A stretch of DNA of 64,000 bases, from positions 9,594,501 through 9,658,500 of the forward strand of contig CM056561.1 in the NCBI GenBank assembly GCA_029721515.1. The letters run 5' to 3'. The notes beneath the pieces were generated by a model that saw only the letters and a list, made by a program, of their open reading frames with translations, was not told the origin of the DNA and searched no databases. This DNA is from Synanceia verrucosa. Its lineage: Eukaryota; Chordata; Actinopteri; Perciformes; Synanceiidae. The position numbers and the translations under genes were made by a program. This document shows positions 11,976 to 24,300 of the stretch, piece after piece; the first letter of the stretch is position 1; each line of letters begins with the position of its first letter.

Positions 11976-14900
11976 AAACACTGTCACTTTAATATTTCTT
12001 AACCATTACTTTTGTTTTATCCATGTATGTTATCCAGTATTTATGCTAAAATGTATTCATTACCTATCTATACACAATGCAACCATTACTGCTATCTAAC
12101 TAGTTACCCATTTCTTTACGATAACTATTTCAACTATTTCTGGTTTTGGGTTGTAGTTGTTGGCTTCCCTTGGTTTCTTCCAGAGTGGGCATGTGAGAGG
12201 CAGAAGGTACCTGATTAATGTCCACCATAAAACCTCAGTCTCAAGCACCAAGTCCTTGCCAGCTAGTTCTGTCCAACATGATAGAGTAACCCATGGTTTC
12301 CTAAGTAAATCCTTGGTCCCTTTGTGCCTTACCAGTTACTTGCTTTGTGTTTCCTTTGTCTACCAGATCCCTCGTGTGGCTCGCCGCTCTCAGCCTTCAA
12401 GATTCCACCATTAATTCAGCTCAAGCTATCCTTTATGCTCACAAACTCCACCTCGACTGCCTTTCTGCTTCCACCGTCTGAGTTCCTTTGGTTTTCTGTA
12501 AACAGACTGTTTATCCTGCTGTCTCTGCACTGGGTTAATTTTTTTACTTTTAACTATTTTGATTTCTCTGCTTGCCTGTACATTTATATGTGATCAGGTG
12601 TCAAATTAGATGAGCTACTCAACAATCTTAGCCTCTTACCAACTCCCTGCATCTGTGGTACCATACTAGAGAACAAGCACCCCTGGTTGGAAAACATACC
12701 CAACAATACACTTTTCTGACTACTGCTTAATTTACATGTGAACACAGCAACTTTGTATGTCCAACATGTCTATATTCATCAGGTCTTTAATTTTTAGTGT
12801 TCAAAATAGCAGTCTCTGGAGAGCCAAAAGACCTAACCTATCACAGATGAATGATTGGACTCGCTGTGACAGCCAAACCAGTGTCCCCTCCCTAAACCCT
12901 CCGAAGTAATAAAGCCAGGGAGGTGAGAGCTTGACATCAGCGTGACCCACAGTGTGAACCCTTCCCAAGGCATGTCAGAGGTGACCTTCTGTGGGGTTCA
13001 GGGGTCACTGCCTTAAAACAAGAACTCAAACAATAATCGTGGCATCCACACTCCTCTGAGCAGCCTGATGCCCATCTGGAGGAACCTGCCAGGCTGCCAC
13101 ACATGGGTGTCATTAATTCATTAATTCTGATGTTATATTCTGTTTCAGATCATGAATGCAAATGCAATCAAACATGTTCGGCATGTTCTGATAGCAGTGA
13201 ATTAGACTAAAATGTGGCTCTCGTGAATATGGATGTGGCTTAAGGTGCTGACTGAAAGTCCTTGAGCCTACAGAGATGACTGATGAAGTATTCTGTGAGG
13301 TTATCAAGCCTCCATCTGTCAGATTCCCACTCACTCCTCCCATGTGTTTTGAGTGTCTTGGCCTTTTATCAGTAACAATGGGGCCAGCTGAAACTGTTGA
13401 CTACTGACAATCAAGAATTCAGACGTTATTTAACAAGCAAAAGATTGGGTCGGGTGGACATGTTTATTTATGAGAAAGTGAGAATAATGGCTTGATCAGG
13501 AAGTGAAGGTATGGACTATAGATCACAGCCATCAGACTACATCAGAAAATGTGTCCTCACAGCTTCTTTGTTCATAAACCAAAATAGAAAAGCAGGATTC
13601 TGCATAGTATCAATGGAAAAATGAAAGAACAAACAGGGAAATAAATAGAATATAAATAGATTTCTTGTCTCATGAGGTGAGCTGCAAAAACTTGCCTGTA
13701 GTCCTGACAGGAATTGCATTGTGGCTTCTGCTGAATGAGTGTGGGATTATTATACACAAAAAAGACAACTGACAGGGTGTTTTTATAGTGTGAGTGAGTG
13801 CACATGGAGGAAGAGCCAATGGTTAATAAATGACCATGAGCGACAGCCCAGTCTGTAAGATAAATGAGACTGAGGGCAACTTAAGTGGAAGGGAATCAAT
13901 CTCAGAGGGTAAGTTTTAAATGATCCCTGTGGAGAATGCTTGAATCAGACAGCAGAGGCAGCTTAAAGGTGCATGGCTTCAATTCTGTCCTGCACATACA
14001 CACCCACTGGCTTCATTTTTTTCCCTGTGAAAGAACTTGATAACATCCGGAACTTCTAAAGAGAGATTTAATTCCCCCTCCAGCCAAGGATTTTAAAAAT
14101 GTATTCATGAGCAAAGTCAAGCAGACACCCGAACTGTAGCACAAAAAAAAAAATAAATAAATTTAGCAGTATATGAAATTAATCATTCAACAAAACTGGA
14201 AACAGAGGCTCATAAAATCATAAGGTGACACGCATTTAGGTTTTTCTGAGGGTGAATAAAAAATGAAGACAAATTGTCTGCAGAACTATAATCCTCTAAA
14301 ATTCCCTTGGGCCTATTAAAAAGTGGGGCACTTTCTCAAAAGTGTGCTACTCCTTTTGTGGAAAAAAATACCAATAAACAAATAATTGAAATCAACATAA
14401 AGTCTCATATAAAAATCATTATAAAAAAAAACAATTACCTTCTAAACGATTGAAAACTGCAGTCTAGACACAGGACAGGAAAGGGAACATTGAGGACCTT
14501 TAATGGCTACAACCGCTTTGAGTCCCGTGATAGCAAAGTCTTTTTCATGCTCTGTCTGCTGCCAACCACCCACCATGATTGCAGTGATGTCTCCGATAGT
14601 GTGATCCCCACAGTGAGTGACTGAATTTGTTCAACCCCCCCACTGTATCCACCCTCTGTCCATACTGGCAGAGTGTATAACTGAGGGAGAAGGATGGAAA
14701 CTGACGTGAAAGGATTCTGAATAATGTAAGCAGTTATAAGAGGCATCTGTGACCTTTGACCTCCCTCATAATGTGGTGCAACCAATCCCCAAATTCTTGT
14801 CGAGGGGATCAAGAAGTGAGCTCAGTCTCTGAGATGGACAGTATGCTGAGCAGCAGAGGAGGAAAAAAGAGTTTGTCCAATTTACGATAAATGTGAGACA

Positions 14901-15019
14901 AAGAAAATCATCAGGTTCACATCAAAATCAACTGTACTGAACTTAACCCCAAATAAGACTTTTTTGTTAGTTTTTCAGTTACTTTAAAGCTTTCAATATT
15001 CTATAGGTGATGGCAAACA
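11976..15019. other. Intergenic spacer, nothing firmly recognised
   Basis: AT-rich sequence. 12230-12560 is pyrimidine-rich and may be an old interspersed repeat, but I cannot name a family. An open frame at 14507-14812 on the minus strand resembles no protein I recognise. Confidence 0.45.
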
Positions 15020-15360
15020 TACAGTGCTTATTAAATTTATGAGACCACCACTCTCTGTAAGATGTTTGCCACCGCTTCCCTGTATTAACAGTGTTGCTGA
15101 TATTTTTTATGTTCCTGTAATGGTCACTCCACCAGCATGTGCAAGCTCTTTAATTAAAATGCTAAAATACATTCATTTTTGTTATCCATGAATTTTCAAA
15201 TTCACTGTTTTATAACAAAAAAAGCTGAAAAAATAACAAAGCACATTATTATTTTTGATTGAGATGCTAAATTATAGTTATTTACTTGAATTCCTGAAAA
15301 GACAATGTATTTTATTGGTTATATGTTATTCTTGATTAATTTCTTATTTTCCTCTCTCCT
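15020..15360 (+). mobile_element. Tc1/mariner-like element fragment, copy A
   Basis: Begins TACAGTGCTTATTAAATTTA, a TA followed by a CAGTGCTT terminus typical of Tc1-like transposons. It aligns through about 330 bases with the reverse complement of 43225-43496, including GAGACCACCA, TGTTTGCCACCGCT, GTTATCCATGA and TTGATTGAGAT. Only one terminus is recognisable and there is no transposase frame. Confidence 0.6.
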
Positions 15361-17619
15361 GTTCAAAAAGATGAAGTGCATGGATGAACAGGTGAGCTGG
15401 TCTAATACATTTCTGTGTTTTTTAAGCTATCACATCTTGGGAGATACACTTGTTCATGAATGTATTTAAGACTACATTGCTTAACAGTTCAGTTCACCCA
15501 AATTCAAAAACACATGCACGTTCAATTTCACCGCTATTATAAAGACTATTTCTTCAGTGGACTGTAACAGAAAGGTCAGTGGACTATCCAGAACAACAGA
15601 GGCATTGCTTCTCATCACAAATTGTTGTTTTTTTGTACTAACATTCATAGCTGTGGGCATCATAAACAAAATTGGATTCAGCTCCATAATGTGAAGTGGC
15701 AAAATACACCTCTTTGTCATATGAAATGAAAGTGTGGAGGATGACAGCTTCATTGAATGGCAGGGAAAAAATCCTCAACTTTCATACCAATCAGATTAAC
15801 CTACAATTTACAAATTCCTATTATTTAAGCACAGCAGTGGGTGGGATGGTCTGGAGGAAGTGACACCTTCCTGATCATTCGCTGATGTCTCACACCTATC
15901 CACCAAGTCCTCCTATTGCCTCTATTGTCCCCTACCAGAGGAATGATAATGGCCACTCTGTCTCTTCCCCAGAGAGCTGGACATCTGTGAGGGAGGGAGG
16001 ACGCTTGGACTTTCTCTCGATCACTTCATGTGTTGCCAAACTGGAAACAAACAAGTATTGTGCTCCAGCGGCCCTGATGCCCATAAACTGTCCCTGTTTA
16101 TAGACCCATCAACTTAATTGTAGCCTCACACAGCTTTGCCCATTATCTACTGTTTCTCCAAGCAGTTGCAGCTATTGAGTCTGCTCTGAGGTCCAGTGGT
16201 AGACCTTTATTCTAGCAATATGTGTATATGTTTGGGTGATTTTTTTTTTTAACTTGTGAGAAAGTGATTTTGAGAATATGCAACCTTTCAGTGGCACACT
16301 AACTTACCGAAAGACTTTCTATCATGGGCTGATGACCTTTTCACAAGGGCCTCTCTGCTTTGTAAAAAACAAATTAAAGTCACACGTGTCTGGATTTGCA
16401 GAGTAACAGACAGGTTTGTGAAGTGTTATTCAAAAAAAAAAAACTGATGTAAATGTAGTAAATTCTCTGATTGCATCGCATCCTCCTCTCCTCAGGGGTG
16501 CTATCCATATCTGTGGGTGTTGATTAGATAGCAGCCCCCACCCGCATTTGCAATCCCAAGCCTTGGTTTTCTCACATTTCCATATTAGTTTTACTGCATG
16601 CATGATCATTGTGATGCTCATCGTTATTGAATGTTGTGCACGTCTCTTTCGTTGTGCCTGATTTTGCTCTGTGGAATAAACTTGGGGCCAAAATAAAGCA
16701 TGGGCATGCTTCAGATGTTTGCCTGTCTGGACCAAAGGCTTAAACATTTTTTTGGGGCTTCAGAGTCACAGAAGAATTTGCACGCATCATTCTGGTAGTG
16801 TCATGTTGTGGAAATATCCACTTGAACATGGCTGGATTATCTAGCCAGTCCCTCAAGGCAGCATGCTGTATATGAGATCCCACTCAACCAGCTCCGCCCT
16901 GAGCATCTCCCAACCTTTGAGATATCTGAGGGGACCAATACCTAAAACATTTCATTTCTTCTTTACAACTAGAAACATGTATGGATACATTTACAATGGA
17001 ATTTGTCCTCATGCAAACAGAAACTTTAAAGGGTCCCTTGTTGGCCCCTGGGCTTCAAGTGTAAATGTTTAATATGGCCATGCACTTCACATCATGATGA
17101 TCACTGGGTGCATCTTTCCTCACAGACTCCTTTGTGGCACCAGAAGACATATGGTCTCCTACTTTCAGTCTTTAGTGTAGCCGGTTGTGATAAACTAGCT
17201 GCATGAGCTGCATGCGCTCCCACAACAACAGTATTGACGTCACTGGCCATCGTTGGATAGATGCTGCCTTCAGGTTCTCTTCTCATGGTTTGATTTCTGA
17301 GCACTTACAGTTGTTTCTCTGAGTTGAAATGGTTTGGGTTGAGAAACAGGTCTTAGAAAAGTAGACATTTTGCTTGACAGTTGTTTTAGAGATATGGAGA
17401 GACACATCACAGTGAAGGAGGGAGCTTAAGAAAGGAAAAATGGCCATAAATGGCTTGTTTTAATTGCATTTAAATGCAACCTATCAAATTTGTCAGGGAT
17501 GTATGGATGAAGTTTTTACATCATTGTGTCTGGTGTATTCACAGTCCAATAGTCATGTTTGTTGAAGCACATTATTTTGCAATTGTAAATACAAAATTAC
17601 TCACGGACCGCGGGAGACC
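15361..17619. other. Intergenic spacer, nothing recognised
   Basis: No supported exon, RNA gene or repeat family. Small open frames at 15885-16103 (plus) and 16430-16747 (minus) have no recognisable domain. Confidence 0.45.
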
Positions 17620-18167
17620 GCGACCTGCCACCCGCTGCCGAAAAAAGGAAAAACGTATATATTTATGGCACTCAAGCCTTCTATTTTAAAGAATGTAAAT
17701 ATAGGTCCTTGGCACTCAAAGACTTAAAAACGAAAGTGCCTTGTGCCAGCGTTTTTGGCCATTTAGTCATCTTTCATGATGCACAGAAAATTTTGTATTC
17801 TGAAAACACAGAATAGCACAAATGAAAGAATATAGTCTCTATTTAATACTGAAAAAAATGTTTTCACCTTGTTCCATTCTTGTTTATCTGGTGAAGAGGC
17901 CAGTTTCACCAAACACCACTTTTTGTCCAGATTCTGTTTGTTTTGCTCTCAAATCACGATCTTCTCCACTTCCTGCTTTTCCTCTCTTTTACTATCTCTT
18001 TATGTCCCAATTACAAATCCCAGAAGCCCCAGTGTTTCTCACAGGCTGTGTGAGAGCGCTCTTCTGTCCCTGCTACCAAAAAAAAAAAGCTGTATATACG
18101 CCCATGGCACTTAAAAGCTTTGCATTTTAAATGACATACATATACGTCTTTGGCACTCAAAGAGTTA
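17620..18167. mobile_element. piggyBac-like MITE ends in tandem
   Basis: Two related right ends occur one after the other. Each has a purine run, an ATATA block and then GGCACTCAAAGA(C/G)TTAA, ending near 17731 and 18167. The segment GAAAGTGCCTTGTGCCAGC near 17739 recurs near 31605 and, altered, near 38843. Ends reading CTCTTTGAGTGCC next to TTAA suggest a piggyBac-type element. No transposase frame is seen. Confidence 0.5.
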
Positions 18168-18863
18168 AGACCAAGAACACTGATAGTGGTGAGCTTCTTC
18201 TCAAGTTGCTTCAAAGATTTATACACAGTGGTGCATCACATCATTGGCGCAATTAAGGGCATGTTTTTATTAATCATCAATTTATCAGTAAACTGTAAAA
18301 GAATAAGGGTTTGTTTTATAATAGTTTATGAAATATCATAATGTGATTTCATATTAAGAGTGTTTGAAAGGAAAAAACTGTCCTCCAGTTTATTGATAGG
18401 CCTACACTGAGTCCTGATAAATCCACCATTCCATTCCAGTTATATTTTGATGCTATATGGTATCACTGATATCAGGTAACAAAGCAGCCTTCATCAGTCA
18501 GTGATACTGAGCTTAAATAGTGCATAGCCCATAACCTCAGAAAAAAAATACAAACTAGATTAGGATGAACCAAATAGCACAATATAAACTGGGAGTTTCA
18601 GGTCCCCTTGGAGTTTTGGGCTTCCAGTTAATTGCCTTCTTACTAAATAAAATGCACTTTTCATTAGGCTCCATTGTTGATTTAAACTAGGAACTCTTGA
18701 GTTGTGGCTTGTAATCAAAGCAAACTTCAACACAATGTAGCCTACTTGTGCATACTTATGCAGTGCGTGTATGTCCCATTATACGTATTAATATGTTGTA
18801 TTGTAATTTGAAATTAATTACAGTACTAAACATTCATTATTGGCTCCTATTCCTTTTTGTGAA
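18168..18863. other. Spacer upstream of the clstn1 promoter
   Basis: AT-rich, with no exon or recognisable repeat. It may contain distal promoter sequence of clstn1. Confidence 0.45.
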
Positions 18864-19172
18864 TATATAAATAAGTGTCACGGCGCAGGAATGCATAACA
18901 AGAAAGCCTGTGTGTAGTTCAGTGTGCGTGGAACGTCTCTCAGAAAGGTCCGGCGGTCCTTGAACGCAGCAGGCTGCAAAACTGCGAGAGCGGTGATTGA
19001 AGGGGATAGCAGAGCGGCGGCGGTGACGACGGCCATCTTAGAGCTACCGTGGTAACCGACACTCATCTTCTGGATTTTATTTTTCTTGTTGAAGAAATAT
19101 TCCGCTTGACTGACGCGGGAAGAAGAAGTTGTTTTTTTTTTATACTTCGCCGCGGTTGAAGTCGAAGTCGGG
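18864..19172 (+). promoter_or_regulatory. clstn1: clstn1 core promoter and 5' UTR (predicted)
   Basis: Base composition changes abruptly from AT-rich to CpG-rich at about 18878. TATATAAATA at 18864-18873 is a possible TATA-like element, which would place the start near 18895. GGCCATCTT at 19031-19039 resembles a YY1 site in reverse orientation and lies in a GGCGG-rich block. A short frame opening at ATG 18891 and stopping at 18917 would be an upstream ORF if transcription starts earlier. The transcription start is not determined by sequence alone. Confidence 0.5.
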
Positions 19173-19254
19173 ATGCGGTTCCGAGGGAGTACACAATTTG
19201 CATCCGCTGTCGGACTGGTCCTCGGACTATTATGTGCGGTGGAGGCAGCTAAAG
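19173..19254 (+). CDS. clstn1: clstn1 exon 1: signal peptide
   Basis: Starts at the ATG in GGGATGCGG and encodes residues 1-27. Two basic residues are followed by a hydrophobic core (SAVGLVLGLLCAV) and a small-residue cleavage region, EAA. The donor is AAAG|GTAACT, phase 1, and the split codon becomes V28 with exon 2. This start is chosen because the exon encodes a signal peptide and joins in frame to the conserved VNKHKPW. Confidence 0.92.
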
Positions 19255-19716
19255 GTAACTAAGCTGGGATTTATACCCCGTTGTGTTGTCTCTGCTTGTA
19301 CGTGTCAGACAGGTTTCGTTGTGGTTTGAAAACGTTGGGGTTGAAAGTTGCTGGTTTACCGGAGCTTTCCGCTTGTTCTCAGACGCTGACGGTTAAAACA
19401 AACGTTAGCTAGGCTGCGCGGTCCACAGGGATGTTCAGGAACCTGTTCAGGGATGGTCATCCATGGAGCCGCAGCGGATGGATGTAGCGAAGCGCCCCGG
19501 CGGCAGCAAGTGCATCCCGCGATATCGCATACATTTTAACCATTAATAACCCCAAAATTGCACATTATATTCTATTCATATTTATTATATTTGTGTAAGA
19601 TTTTATCATAAAGCGTAAACCCCCGATGTAGGCTACTTTGAAGATAATATCAAGGCCACGAAACGACCCCCTTCTGTCATCTGCATTCAGTCTATTTTCG
19701 GACACTGGTTTCTTTG

Positions 19717-19778
<62 letters not shown>

Positions 19779-21286
19779 TTGCAGAGTTTGTAAGAATGTC
19801 TTCACCTACTCAACTGATTTTTGAAATTACATCTGAATTAGGGAATGATGTTTGTATCTGCTTTAGTTTTATTACATTCAGTATTGTTAAACCACACAGG
19901 ACAGGTTTATTCTTATGTCAATAGGCATAATACTTGGTTTGGTCGCACCAGGTCGCAGCTTGGTTGGCTACGCATTGCAGATCCTCATCACAAACCCCTG
20001 TTTTGTCGGTGGATTTAATAATTCATGTGCTGTGATCACAGGCTTAAAGTAAAAAAAAAATCCCCCAGTAGGCCTGGGCCTATTTATTTTGGGCTGAGGC
20101 TGTATAAAGAAGTGCAACTCTTCATTTGCAATGTCACCATCACACTCTTGAGGAGAGACATGCCTTTATTTGCTGCAGGGCGGTCCACCTCCCTCCTCAC
20201 AGCAGCTCACTGCATGAATTTACAGTCTGTGTTTTCACATTAAACCCAGCCCACTGACTCCCCAGTGTGAGCTTCCTGTTTCAGGGTGTGTAAAGGCAGG
20301 TGCATGTATTAGTCACTGGTCATATCAGCATGTCTGGGCAGTCACTATGGAGGCCGTTGTGTCTTTTCCTTTTAATGTTACACCCTGTTTTATTCTCTAT
20401 GAACACACCATACTTTATTCCCATAAAATGTGCATTGGAGCTTTTAATTCAGCCATATTTTCTCCTGTTGCCATGACAAGCAGCTGTGAATGTGCAGCAC
20501 TGGGAGGCCACCATTTGGATAGCAGTAACTTAATTTATTTTTTCATCAATCGGAAAGAAAGGGCCTGTAGCAGTTCACGTCTTGGTGGTGTGTGAGTTTA
20601 GCTTCTGAAGTTGTGTTCATGTGTGTTTTTGCTAAGTGCACATGCTGACTTTCCTGCTCTTATCAGCGCAGGAGACGTGTGAAAGCACCATCTTGGTCGA
20701 GGGCTTATCATTTATTTTAACCAAAGGTCACTCGCTTATTTTGTGTACCACCTTTTGTCACCTGCACTCCAGCTTTGCCTTTACATTGCTTGTTGTCGTT
20801 TCTTTTTATTTATTACCAGTTGTTGAGAAAGCATATACTCTTCAGATTTTTTTTCCAGAAATCATCCTTGTTCCAGACTCCTCTGCAAATAATTTGATTT
20901 CACAAGAAAAATGGACTGAGCTTCTGCACATCCAGTAGCCAGTCACTTGTGGTCCTCAGCTATTCGCCTACGCAAGCATTCATCACTGATAACATTGCTA
21001 CAACAAACCAGGACCTATTGAAAAAATTGTTTTTTGATACACATGAAAATTATTACCTAGGCTGTATGATTCATTTTACTGCCAACAAGAAAATGTCAGC
21101 AGGTGTAAAGACATCTCCTCTGTGGCAGGTTACTGTTGAAGTCTTACAGCATTCCATCATGGTTTTTGTCACTTGTTTCCCATCCATGTAATTATTTCTT
21201 TTTCTGTTATGAGCAGCTGCTAAGTGTGTCCATGTTCTCGAGTCAAGTATTAGGTCTGAAACGCTGAGCTTCCTCTGCACACACAC

Positions 21287-21328
<42 letters not shown>

Positions 21329-24300
21329 CCAGACAAAGGAAAAGCAGACTGCTGGGAAGTTTCTTGGCCCATTCATCATTGAATTAAGTAATTCTAGTTG
21401 GAACAAATTGGATGCCTTGCTTTATGTGGCGGTGCTGAGTTAACATATGCCTTCCCCACGCATTGCGGTAAAGATGTCTGTAATGTTACAGGTTAGGTGC
21501 AAGTGTTCACCCCGCAGTCTTCCTCGCCTTGCATTCATTGGCCAGGTCTACCACTGATCCACAGCAAATGACATGTCGGTTACAGTTAGAGAAATGCATC
21601 AGGTCAGTATTTTCCTTTTAAAATTGCAACACAGTTTAGATTCCTCCCTGATCACAGCCTTCTATACATTCAGTATATTGTTCACATATACATGCAAGAC
21701 AGGCAGGAGAAAATGTTACACATGTATTTGCAACAAAAATTCTCTTTTCGAAAAAAAATGTTAATGATGGTAATATAAGATAATTTGTTAATTTACTAAT
21801 CAATTCAAGTGTAGTCAAAATAAATACTTATTTACAGACTTTTTTTCTACGAGCACAAGTGACCATGAGCACAAAATATTATTGATAATATTTCTCCAAA
21901 AAGCTAAATTGGTTGAAACCTGCTGTCTTTTGGCTCATGAAATGCTCTCATTCCATATAGATAGGGATCCAACATGACAGCCCAATAAGATGGTGCATAT
22001 GTGACGTTTGATGCTGACAGGTGAAAAAACAAATATGTCAGCGGTGTGAAGGTACATTATTTTAACACCTGTGAAATAAATTTTGCCTTGTTGGTACTGT
22101 CGTCTGGATTATGTCAGGGACAGCATCATTCAAACCTGTTAAAAGTATGATGAATTCATCTTTTTAATATTTTTTTTCCCACATGTAAAATTAAATTTGG
22201 AATGTTTTACTTTTTACACTCTAAGTTGAAGTGGTTTTCTTGTTTTATCCAGTCAATGTGCACAATTCTGAAAAGCATTGTATTTATGGCAGAACAATAA
22301 CAGGAGTAGTAGACTTAACACTCTATGCAATTAGGTGCATTATTTCTTATATGTTGGCATCAGCCAGAATGATGTTTAAAATTTTAGTATATAGGTAAAA
22401 ATCCAACATTGCACATCCTTGCAAACATGAGACTACAGATTTAAGGATACCTCAAACCGAAACATTGAAGGACTGTCATCCATTTACCATTTAAAGGCCT
22501 TTTAGCTCCCAAACATTGGTGTGACGTACGTCATCCTGCTATGTTATGGTAAACAGAAACTATGTGGATGCACAGAGCTGACAATGGCTGCATTGTTGGA
22601 GTCTCCCATGCAACTCTTGTAACATTGTTGTATGCCATCATTCAGCACCAGTTTACAGACTTGTTTCTCCTCTGAAATAACCTCATTAAATATCAACAGA
22701 GCGATGGCCAGTGACAGAAAATCATGTTTCACTTTGAACATGGCAGGGCTTTTGTCAACTGATGGAAAACGGAAATGTCAGCTGCCATTGATGCATGATT
22801 CAAGGTGGTTTTGATTGATGGGGCCCATTTCATTTGATGTTTATTGGTCTACTCCACGTATTCCTCTTCACTACAAGATTCACGGCTTAATCATCATCAG
22901 TCATTGGACCGAGATTCCACTAAAAAGGACTCAGAGTGCATACTTTTTTATATTACTAAAAATGTGCCAATTTAATTGTAATTGACTGATGGTAGCTATG
23001 ATATTTGAAGAATAAAAAAGGAATATTAATGTTTTGTTGAAGGATGGGATGAATTCTACCAACATTTTAAAAAGCAGACTCACTAGATTTCTGACCTTTT
23101 TATATTATACTGTTGCACCTCCTTACAAAAGCAAATGCCGTGGTTGTTGTGAGCATGTCATCTAAATTTGATTGTTTCACAATGTTTTCAAGGAGTCCGA
23201 GTCAAATATGCCTCGTTCACAAGACGTTGCCAACCAACAATTATAGGAAAACAAAATGGAACATTAAAAACTAATGCATAAACACTGTCAAGCTCATCAA
23301 ATATGCATCAAATAGGAGAAGATTGGATAAAATTTGCGAGAGGATCAGAGAAAATTCTAAAATGCAGGGAATTATGGGGGAAAAATAGGACTCCACGCCT
23401 TATGGTGCAGGATTTATGACCTCAGTAGTACTCTGTGACTGGCCGCATTTGGGCACAACACACAGTCGAGCCTAATAACTCGCTCTTCAGGTCATGTGTA
23501 ACGTATTTGTAGCAGTAACCTACTGACAGTCAGGGCAGAGGTAATGAAAGAATGTTGCTTTATTATGAAAGTGGGATTTAAAGTGGATTCTGTGGAGCTC
23601 TTTAAAAGCCGTCACCCAACATTTTACCTTGTTTCTGCCCTGAATAACAGTTCAGCTGCCATAAACATAGAACCTGTTCCTACAAGTAAACGCTTACATA
23701 TTTTCAGTGTTTATCCAGAGATTTCTCAGAGGAACAAAGGGCTTTCAGGCCCAGACTTCAGGGGTCGGGATCTTGACACAATGTGGTCACTGTTCGAAGG
23801 ATTGCAACTCAAGCCCCTCAAGAATGTGTATATGAGATAATCCTCCAAAAGCGCTAAATTGTTGAAGCATTTCGATTTGGTAATTTGCCATTTTAGTGCC
23901 GGAAAAATAGGCCTTGAGAATACTGGACTTAATTTGGGTTGGTGGTGACTTTCCTGTCATTGGTGCATTCATGGACTGAATGGAGTCAGTGAACTGTCAA
24001 GAAAGGGTCATTCAGTTGTGAATATAAAGTTGCCAGAAACTGCCAGAGGACTGGGAACTTGTGTCGGCCACCAAGAAAGGAGTTTACACTCATGTGAGCT
24101 CTCTGTCCTGCTGTTAAACGTTCAAAAAAATTTTCAGCATATTAAGGTTTTTAATTAGTCCATCCACATGTTATATGTTGTTGTCCTTTCTGGCTGCTCC
24201 CTTCCGGGGTCGCCACAGCGGATGAGCTGCTCGTAGACTTGGCGTTAGTTATTTACACTTGATGCCCTTCCCGACGCAACCCTTGCCCATTTTGGTAGCC

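Noticed and set aside
14507..14812. A 101-codon minus-strand frame considered as a possible exon or pseudogene
   Set aside because: No domain or similarity I recognise, and no convincing splice sites in phase. Left as spacer.
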